A stretch of 39,357 bases of DNA from Goniomonas avonlea. Lineage: Eukaryota > Cryptophyceae > Goniomonadida > Goniomonadaceae. The notes beneath the pieces were generated by a model that ran no database searches, was not told the origin of the DNA, and was given only the letters and a program-made list of their open reading frames with translations. The translations under genes and the position numbers were made by a program. Below are positions 26,607-36,200 of the stretch, one piece after another (the first letter of the stretch is position 1; every line of letters begins with the position of its first letter). Location of the stretch: the NCBI GenBank assembly GCA_003573635.1, contig QUTJ01031848.1, positions 1 to 39,357 on the forward strand. Direction: 5' to 3'.

Positions 26607-29600
26607 CGGATGCCGGACGACGGAGCAGGGCCGCCGTGGAACGTGAACGCGTTGGACACGGATCGAACAGCGAGGGCGTTCCTGTTCATTGTGACAGCGA
26701 AGCCTTGGGCGACCAAGCAGGAGAGAGCGCCATGGTTCTTCACGAGGATTGAGGTCTCTGAGACCCACTTGGTGCTCTGAACGCCAGTGGCACCGAGGCG
26801 GGCCTTGACAGAACGGTCAGTAGTTGCGAAGCTCTGGCCAATCATGGTGAGGCTGTTGGATCCGGTGGAAGGACCATTCACACGGACCAGGGAGCTGACG
26901 CTGTGGCCGTTGTAAGTCATAACGTTGGAAAGACTAACCAAGAGCTTCCAGTGGGTCGCGGCGACGGAGAGGGACCCAGCATGACCGGCAGTGTTGCGGG
27001 CGACCAGAGCTGTCTCAGACACCCACTTTGTGGACTGGGCCCCGGTGCCGCCGAGGCGTCCCTTGGAGGTGCGGTCAACCTCGCCGAAGCTGGCGCCCAT
27101 GACAGTCACACTCGTGGAGCCCGTGGTGGGAGCGTTCGAGACGAGGGAAGATGACACCGTCGGCGACGTGTACGAGATGGAGTAGGCAATCAGGTTGATT
27201 AAAGACTCCTTGGAGGCAACAGCAGAAACAGCCACTGTGTGGCCAGACCCAACGCCCGCAGCAAGCCTGCAGGTGACGGTGCTGTGCGACACCCAAGAGG
27301 TGGACTGGCAAGCGGTGCCACCGACACGGATGCGCACAGTCTCGGCCAACCCGCATCCAACGAGGGTGACACTGACGGATCCAGTGGATGGGGAGTTGGT
27401 CAAGGCCACCAGCTTGTGCACCTTGGGGCCCCCAGCTCCGTAAGAGAACAGTGACGTCTGTGACGCAGTCATCCTGACGACGGTAGCCGTGATTGTCCCG
27501 GCCCCGAGCGCACCGCAGGTGTTCTTGGTGACCATAGCTGTGTCAGAAATCCAAGTCGAGGCCATCGACGAAGTGCCACCGATGCGGACAGTGTTGGACC
27601 ACCGAGAGAGGGCGAACGAACTGCCGACCAGAGTGACGGAAGACGCACCGCTCGATGCGCCGTTCGTGTGGACGACGGAGCTGATCTGGGGGACGTTGAA
27701 CGTGAAGGCGTTGGCGACGCAAGCAGAATGGCCCGCGGTTGAAACGCCAACAGCCTTGGCGAGCGCGATCCCCCAGGACACACGGCCCACAACAGAGCTG
27801 TCAGAGAGCCACTTGCTGGTGGTTGCAGCCGTTCCGCCGATGCGGTTACGAGAAGTGTGGTCATTCTTGCCCAGGCTCGAGCCCATGACCGTCACGGAAA
27901 TGGCGCCCGTGGCCGCAGAATTGCTCGGGAGGACACTGCTCGCAGCAACGTGGAAAGTCATGACGTTGGACAGTGAGCAAGGACCGGCGTGGTGCGCGGA
28001 GATCGCGACGGCAAGCTTGGAGCCGACCTGTTGTCCCACACGGAGCTTCACGGAAGACTCTGATTGCCAGACGCTCACCTCAGCACCGGTACCACCAACA
28101 CGTGTGATCATGGTCCTCTGGGCAATGCCAGAGTCGACGCCAACGACAGTCACGGACATGGCGCCCGTGGCCGGGGTGTTGGTCCGGACAACAGAGCTCG
28201 GGCAAGCATGGTCGTAGGTGATGGTCTTGATAAGGGTCAAGCTGGCCTTCGCGTACGACGCCACGAGGGACTTCTCGATGTACACACCTTGGGCCACCTT
28301 GACCGATACACTGGACTCTGACAGCCACAATGTAGCTTCGACGGTGGTGCCTCCAATGCGAGCCTTGTTGGTCCGCTCGTAGCACATGCCGACGAGAGTG
28401 ATGCTGGTGGAACCTGTTGTTGGCACGTTGGTGTAGGGCTTGGTGGGGGTACCGGCGTCGTTGATCGTGATGGCCGAGGTCAGGGACGCCCTCGTGGACT
28501 TTACAATGGAGACGGCAATGCCAGCGCCCGTCACCCTGCCAGAAGCAACGCGCGAAAGGACCGAGGTCACAGAGACCCAGGACGTCGCCTGCGCGCCACT
28601 GCCACCAATCCTGGCCCTTGTGGTGCGGTCGGTAGTGGGCATCGATGCTCCCACGATAGTCACACTCGTGGCGCCAGTGCAAGGTCGGTTGGCACGCACT
28701 TGAGAGGAGATGGCGTGCGGCGAGAAGCTAATGGCGTTTGCGATCGAGCATGCAATGCCTTGAGCAGAAGTCACGGCCACAGAATGTGCAGCGAAGGCAC
28801 CGGCCACAGCGCGGGCGGTCAGTGATGACTCAGACACCCAGGTGGTAGAGGCGGTGGACGAACCACCAACACGAGCACGAGTGGTTGGGCTGATATCCCT
28901 GAAGCTGCTACCGAGGACAGTGACAGACGACGCACCGGTGATGGCCAAGTTGGACACCACAACGCTGGACGCGCACGCGCCAGCGAAGGAGAACGCCTTG
29001 GTCAACGAGCCAGTGGTGGAGTGCGAAACGACGATGTTCAGGCCGTAGGACATGCCATCAGCAACCTTGCACTTGATGCTTGAGGCGGAGACCCACATGG
29101 AGGTCTCGCAAGAGGTCCCGCCGTTGCGGACAACCTGGGTCTCGGACTGGCCGAAGCACAGGCCGACGACCGTCACACTCATGGCGCCCGTGAATGGGCC
29201 GTTGGTGCGAACCAAGCTGGACACGACCGGGGGCGACTCGTACGTGAAGACGTTGGACATGGAGGCCTTGTACTTGAAGATGGTGACAGCCATGCCCTGG
29301 GCGATGTCGCACGACGACGCACCGTGGTTCTTGGCGATGACGGAAGTCTCAGAAACCCACGCGGTGGTCTGCTCGCCAGTGCGGCCGAGGCGAGCACCGG
29401 GGGAGCGGTTGCGCACGCTGAAGTTCACACCAATGATGGTCAAGGTGGGACCGCCACCGGACACCGGGCCGTTAACTCGCACCAGAGAGCTCAAGTGGTG
29501 CACATCATAGGACACAATGTTGGACACGGTGTCTCGGATTTGCCACTGCGTGACAGCAACAGCCAGAGACTCGGCCTTCCCGTCAGCGCGGCGAGCAGCA

Positions 29601-30193
29601 ACGCAGGTCTCTGACACCCAGGTGGTGGATCGGGCACCAGTACCACCGATGCGGATACGGGAAGTGCGATCCCGCTGTGCAAAGTTGACACCGAAGACAG
29701 TGACGCTCGAGGCGCCAGTGCTGGGGACGTTGGTCGAGCGGACGCTGGTGAAAACCTTTGCGTCATAGGTAAAGGCCGAGGACAAACTGCCCTTCTCCCA
29801 AACCTGAGTGACCGCCATTGCCAGCTTGGACTGAATGCCCTCAGGAAGCTTGCAACGCATGGATGACAGAGACACCCAGGTAGTGACCTCGCAGCCGCTG
29901 CCGCCCTCACGCAAACGAATCGTCTCCTGGGACGAGAAGCACGCGCCCACCACAGTCACACTGTTGCCGCCAGTAGCGGGGCCGTTGGCGCGTGTCAGCG
30001 AGGACATGGTCGGCGCTCCGTGGTAGGTGAAGGACTTCGAAATCGTCTGGGTCTGCTTGCCAAGAGTCATAGCGGCGGAAAGCCCGCTCTCGCAGGAGCC
30101 AGCGTGGTTCTTGACGCGCATTGCCGTCTCGGAGATCCAGGTGTGTGCTTCCATACCAGTGCCACCAAGGCATCCCGCGGTAGCGTAGATCAT
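26591..30193 (-). CDS. Giant IPT/TIG-repeat protein, second segment (shifted frame between two frame breaks)
   Basis: This is the direct continuation of the repeat array in a different reading frame. The frame opens at an ATG at 30193 inside the 80-bp insertion. Real repeat homology begins at about 30171, in the middle of the repeat interrupted upstream (LGGTGME followed by TWISE). About 13 repeats follow, with the same NxPxTG, SVTVxG, GGT, WVSETS and AFTY landmarks. The frame stays open to a stop at 26228, but repeat homology is lost at about 26591, where a 16-bp tandem duplication shifts the frame. The residues below that point in this frame are an out-of-frame tail, so I end the segment there. 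It has no signal peptide of its own and its ATG lies within inserted DNA, so I do not regard it as an independent gene. An annotation pipeline might nevertheless call it as one. Confidence 0.75.
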
Positions 30194-30251
30194 AATGCGC
30201 CTGATCTATCTTATCTATCCAGTCATCTCGTCATACCAGTGCCACCAAGGC
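30152..30251 (-). repeat. 60-bp foreign insert flanked by 20-bp perfect direct repeats, interrupting the giant gene
   Basis: The 20-bp coding sequence for LGGTGM occurs at 30152-30171 and again, perfectly, at 30232-30251. Between them is a 60-bp stretch that is AT-richer than its surroundings and contains short ATCTATC-like repeats. Removing 80 bp restores the repeat reading exactly (LGGTGM followed by EAHTWISE). No placement of the 80 bp within the repeats yields GT-AG ends, so a canonical intron is not supported. An insertion with target duplication, a template-switch duplication, or a contig-joining artefact would all fit. Confidence 0.75.
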
Positions 30252-33200
30252 GGACCTTGGGGCTCTGGAACTGGAGGGTGCTGGTGCCGGGAGCGCCGAA
30301 GCACATACCGAGAAGAGTAAGGGAGGTCGAGCCGGTGGAGTGGCCATTAGTGGGCGTCAAGCCCGTGAACTTGTAAGCGTTGTAGGTGTACACCATGGTG
30401 AGCTGCGCGAACTGACCAGATGCGCCGGTGCCATAACCGTAAGCGACCACCTGCGCCGAAACACCAGAGGCGACACCGTCGACGGCCTTGCTGATGATAG
30501 AGGTCTCAGAAACCCACTTCGAGCCCATTCCAGCCCTGTCACCCTGAAGAGCGACACCGGAACGCTCCACGACGCCGAAACTGCGGCCCATCAAAGTCAC
30601 GCTCATGGAACCGGTGCAGGGCAGGTTCTGCCTGATCTGGCTTGAAATAGTCGCCTCGGCGTACGTAAGTGTCGCATAGACAGTCTCCTTCTGCTTGACC
30701 GCGGTGACGGCAATGTTGAGCGAGCTGCGGTGTCCAGAGGCGACCTTGCCCCAGACTGAGGTCGCGGACTGCCACTTGATCGACTCGGCGGCGGTGGCGC
30801 CGTGCCGAGTGCGGATGGAGGAATCCAAGCCACAGCCCACCACAGTGACGATCACAGAGCCAGTTGTGGGCGAGTTGAAGGCGGCCAACACCCTGTCGAC
30901 GGTGGGGCCGACTGCGGCGTAGGTGAAGGAATTGCTCAGGGACGACTTCATCTTCATCACGGTCGCAATGGTGGAGAGTCCAGACGCGAACGCACAGCCG
31001 ATCTTGGCGTGGAGCGTCGTCTCGGAAGCCCAGGAAGTGACCTCCATGGAAGAAGTGCCCGTGCGCACCCTGGCGGACTGCTCCGAGAGGCCAAGGCAGG
31101 TACCGACAACGGTGACACTGGCGGCACCGGTGGCAGGGAGGTTGCTCGGGACAATCGAAGAAACCTGGGCGGGGTAGAAGGAGAACGCCCTGGAGAGGCA
31201 GGCGGTACGGACCAGGAGGGTCGTTGAAACAGACAACTCAAGGCCACTGCCGCGGGGCACGAGACCCTGCACATGGCTGTCAGAAATCCACGAGGTCGCG
31301 CGAATCCCGGTGTAGCCGATGCGGGCAGTCGCCGACTGATCGCGCCACAACGAAACGCCGACAATGGTCACGCTGGAGGCGCCAGTGCACGCGGCGTTGG
31401 ACGGCGGAGCAGAGTTGACGTTGACATCAACCGTGAAGGCACGAGACTGGGACACGAGCGCCTGCCTCTGCAAGCTCACACCGATTGGCAGCTGCGAGCC
31501 AACACTGGGGAACCAGCGGGCGCGGATGCAGCTCTCAGACACCCAGCGGGTCGCATCGGCGATGGTGCCGCCAAGCGTGGACCTCATAGTGCGGTCTGCT
31601 TCACCGAATTTGACACCAACCATGGTCACATAGATCGCGCCCGTGGCGGGGGTGTTGGTGCGGGAGACAGACGATGGGTGCATGTGGTTGAAGGTGTATG
31701 CCTGGCTCATGGAGAGCGTCGTGTCCCGCATGGCGGTGAGCACCAAGGACTTGAGTCCGAGCAGGCCTTCCGTGACCTTGACCTTGAGTGAAGTCTCAGA
31801 GACCCAGAGCGAAGCCTCGTGAGCAGAGCCACCAACGCGAGCGGACAAGGTCTTGGACTTGACAGCAATGCACATGCCAACAAGCGACACGCTGACGGAG
31901 CCAGTGGTCGGGGCGTTGAGCAGAGGACCGGCTGGGCAGCCAGTCCCGGGGGCGGGCAGCTTCAGGCTGTGGGGCACGTTGTACGTGAAGGTGTTGGAGA
32001 CTGACGCGCGATCAGTCATGATGGACGCAACACCGCCGTAACCCTTGTAGCTGCCACACATGCCCTTGGCCATCACGGATGTCTCGGAGACCCAGGAAGT
32101 GGCGCGAGCAGCAGAGCCGCCCAGTCGAACACGCATGGTCTTCACCAAACCAGTCGAGAAGCAAGCACCCACGATCGTGACACTGGCGGCACCAGTGCAA
32201 GGCAAGTTGGCGACCGTCTGGGAGCTGACAGAGATCTTCTTGACGTCAAACGAGTACGAGTTAGAAATGGTACGCACACGTCGCTCAATCAGAGTCACCG
32301 CCACCGACAGCTTGGAGCCAATGCCCTCGGCGCGCATGCCCATCATCGAAGTCTCAGAGACCCACACCGAGGTCAGGCCACCGGTTCCTCCGACTCGCAA
32401 CTTGGCACTGCGGTCACGCTGGCTCATGCTCAGGCCAATAACGGTGACACTCGCTGCTCCGGTGCACCCTTGGTTGTAGAAGTTGAGCGCCGTCTTGATG
32501 TCGTACTGATCGTATGTGAACGTTTGCGACAACGACCTGGCAGCGTTGTTCTGGGTGACCGCGAGAGCGAGGGTGTGCAGCACTCCCTCGGCCAACTTAC
32601 CCCGGATGGCAGACATGGAAGTCCACACGGTGGACTCCATTGCACTGCCACCAGCGCGAGTCGTCAAGGTAGAGTACTGCTGATTATAGCAGGTCCCCAC
32701 AATCGTCACGCTCACGGAGCCAGTCTTCGGTACATTGACGTGGGTAGCCGAGGATGGGATGATCGGAGAGTAGTAGGTGAAGGCGTTGGAGATGGACAAG
32801 GTCATCTTGTGGTGAGTGACGGCAACACCGTGCCCACCAGTGCAGCCACTGAAGTGGTGCTTGGCGCGGAGGGAGGTCTCTGAGGTCCATTCGGTGGCCT
32901 GGGCGCCAGTCAACGAAATGCGAATGCGCGCGGAGCGGGCGCTTGTGCCCAGGCAGGTTCCGACAAGCGTAACGCTGGTAGAGCCCGAGGACGGCACGTT
33001 GGAGGTCACAACAGAGCTGATCTTGAACGGATCGTAGGAGAACCTCGATGAGAGGGTCGAGCGCTGCGAGCACACGGTGGCAGCGACGGCGAGGCCAGTC
33101 ATGTGACCGTCCACGTGGCGGCCGGACAGTGACGTCTCGGAGATCCAGGTGGTCATCTCCATCCCGGTGCCGCCAATGCGGCCCTTGACAGTCTGGTCGC

Positions 33201-36200
33201 GCCGCGTCATGGAGGCACCAAGAACCGTCACGCTAGTGGCCCCCGTGCACGCAATGTTGCCCGAAGCAGCAGTCAGGAAGAATCGATCGTAGGTGAACAC
33301 CTGTGACAAGCTGCGCGTGTGATGGGCAGCGCTCTGGGACACAGCGAGAGTGAACGTAGTCTTGTAGCCGTCAGGGGCCTTGCACTTGATGGAGCTAGTT
33401 GAGACCCAAGAAAGGGACTCACAGCTGGAGCCACCAACACGAGCGCGGAAGGTTTGGACGAAGCACGACAGAGTGCCCATCACGGTGACGCTGACGGCGC
33501 CAGTGGCGGGGATGTTCACTGAGACCACGGAGGACGGCATGGGTGGCGACGTGTAGGTGAAGACGTTGGAGAGAGACATCCTGACCCTCATCACGGACAA
33601 GTTCACCCCGAGGCCGGTCTGGCAATTTGCGAGATTCACCTTTGCGCGGATAGAGGTCTCGGAAGTCCAGCTCGTGGAGCTCGTTCCGGTGCCTGCAACG
33701 CGGGCGCGCACAGTCCTGTCGTGCGTTGTTCCAAAGCAAGCTCCAACAATGGTCACGCTGGTGGATCCAGAGGATGGCAGGTTGGTCCGCACCGCAGAGC
33801 TCAGGTGGTGGGTGCTGTAGGACAACACGTTGGACAGCGAATGGCGGTTGTTCCAGGTCGTGACGGCGATGGAAGCCATTAACCCATGCGCTACGGTGGA
33901 ACGCAGCAGCAGAGAGGTCTGGGAAACCCAAGAAGTCGCTGCCGAACCAGAGCCGCCGAACCTTGATCGGTAGGAGCGGTCATTGTGCCCCACAGCCAGG
34001 CGGCCAAGCACAGTCACACTGCTTGAGCCGGTGCAAGGCAGGTTCACGCGAGTCGCGCTGGAAACGGTATGCGGCGAGTAGGAGAAACTCGAGAGCACGG
34101 AGGCCGGGAAGCGGTCGGAAGTCAGAGCGATCGTGAGCCCGGTGTGGATGCCGGCCGGGATCTTGCAGAGCAGCGAGGACATGGAGATCCACCTTGCGGC
34201 TTCGCACGCGGAGGCGCCCTCACGCAGACGAGACGACGCAGAGCCAAACTTGAGGCCAACGACGGTCACGGAGGTGGCACCGGTGGTGGGTCCGTTGGCA
34301 AACACCGAAGGCGATGTGGGGATCAGAGGCCCCAGCGTGAACGCATTCGTGAGAGACAACTTGGTCGAGCAGACGACAGACAGAGTCACCGTCTGAGCAG
34401 AAGCACTGCCGCAGCCCATTTTCGCCATGAGACTAGTCTCGGAGACCCAGGAGGTGACCTGGGTGGCAGACGACACCCTGGCGCGGTGGCTGAACTCATG
34501 CGGAGTGCCGAAGCAGGCACCCACAATCGTCACGCTGGCAGCACCAGTGGACATGGTGTTGGACGGGAGTACAGACGACACCGTGACAGGCTTGTCCATG
34601 GTGAAGACCTTGCTCAGGGAGGACTTTGTAGCCAGGTTAGTGACCGCCAGGGACAATCCTGAGCCACAATCGCTCGACTTTCGCAGCATGAGAGCGGTCT
34701 CGGACACCCAGGTCGTTGCGTGAGCAGCTGAAGCTCCCACACGAGCCTTGTTCGACTTGTCATTTTGGCTGACGCTGGCGCCGATGACCGTCACGCTGAT
34801 GGCACCGGTGCAGCCCTGGTTGGTCACCCTGAGGTGCATGGAAGCAGCCTGCATCGCGATGTTGAAGGTCTCGAACGTGAACGACTGGGTCAGAGACCGT
34901 GCGGCGTTATTCTGCGTGACGGCGAGGGCGAGCTTGGACGATACTCCCTCAGAGTGCTTGGCGCGAATGGAAGATGCAGATGTCCACAGCGTGCTCTCGG
35001 TGGCGCTGCCACCGACACGAGCCTTCAACGTCGAGTACTGCGTGTCCACGCACGAGCCGAGGACTGTCACGCTGACACCGCCAGTTCTGGGCAAATTGAC
35101 GTGAACAGCAGAAGACGGCACCACCGGGGAGTAATAGGTGAAGGCCAGGGTGGCTGAAAGCCTGTCCGTGCCAGAGGTGATGACGTAGTGCTGAGCACCA
35201 GAACACAAGTCGGAGTGCGTCTTAGTCTTGAGCGAAGACTCTGAGATCCAGACGGTGGCCTCCTGACCAGTTATGCCAAGCCGCATGCACATCGTGGGGT
35301 TAGGGCCGCATCCAAGGCATCGCCCAATGATGGTCACACTGACAGCGCCGGAAGATGGCCCATTGACCTTGAGATGAGAGCTGAGGCGGAACCGGACATA
35401 GGTAAACATGTTCGAGAGCGAGACCTTGTTCACCAAGAGCGTCGACGCAATGCCAATGTTGGACGTAGCTCCAGGGCTCGAGCGCACAACCATAGTGGTT
35501 TGGGACACCCAGTGAGTCATCTCGGCCGCGGTGACGCCAATGCGCAGCGTGTTGCTGGAGTCGTGGATGCCAAGCATGTCACCCATCACGGTGACACTGG
35601 TAGAACCGGTGCATGCAACGTTGCTCTTGATGCTCGTCATCTTGTGGGCGTCGTACGAAAGCGACTTGGTGAGGGAGTCCTTCTGCTTTGCCACAGTGAT
35701 GCCGGCAACCAGGTCCCACTTCACGCTGTCCGCCCTTCGGCAGACGACGGAGCTGGTCGACACCCAGGTCGTTCCCTCGCAGCCAGTGGCGCCAATTCGC
35801 AACTTGCGGCTGTTGTCCTTCAAGCACACTCCAGTCACGGTCACTGACACAGCACCAGTCGTCGGGCAGTTGCGATGATTTGCGATCTGAATCCGCGGGA
35901 CGGTGTAAGAGAACGCTTGCGACAGGGAGGTCTTTGCGAAGGTAACTACAGAGGTGACGACGGTCCGTGTCATGTCCAAGCCTGAGGCCACGCGGGCACG
36001 AAGGGTGGTCTCTGACTGCCACATGGTCGACTCTGTTGCCGTGCCTCCAATGCGAGCCCGGCCGGTCTCTTTCATGGGGAAGCAGTACCCCATAAGGGTG
36101 ACACTGACGCCACCAGAGCACGGAGAGTTGTGCCTTGATTCGCCGGTCGGGAACGGAGTATTGAAGGTGAAGGCGCGGGTCAAAGTGCCTTGCTTCGTCG

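Noticed and set aside
30193-30193. A separate gene starting at ATG 30193
   Set aside because: The ATG is inside the inserted 60 bp, there is no signal peptide, and the downstream repeat begins in mid-unit. A broken single gene explains it better.
30172-30231. The 60-bp core as a canonical spliceosomal intron
   Set aside because: Removing the 80 bp needed to restore the frame cannot be done with GT-AG ends at any position within the flanking direct repeats. Splices using internal AGs would need introns of only about 30 nt and leave a partial duplicate.
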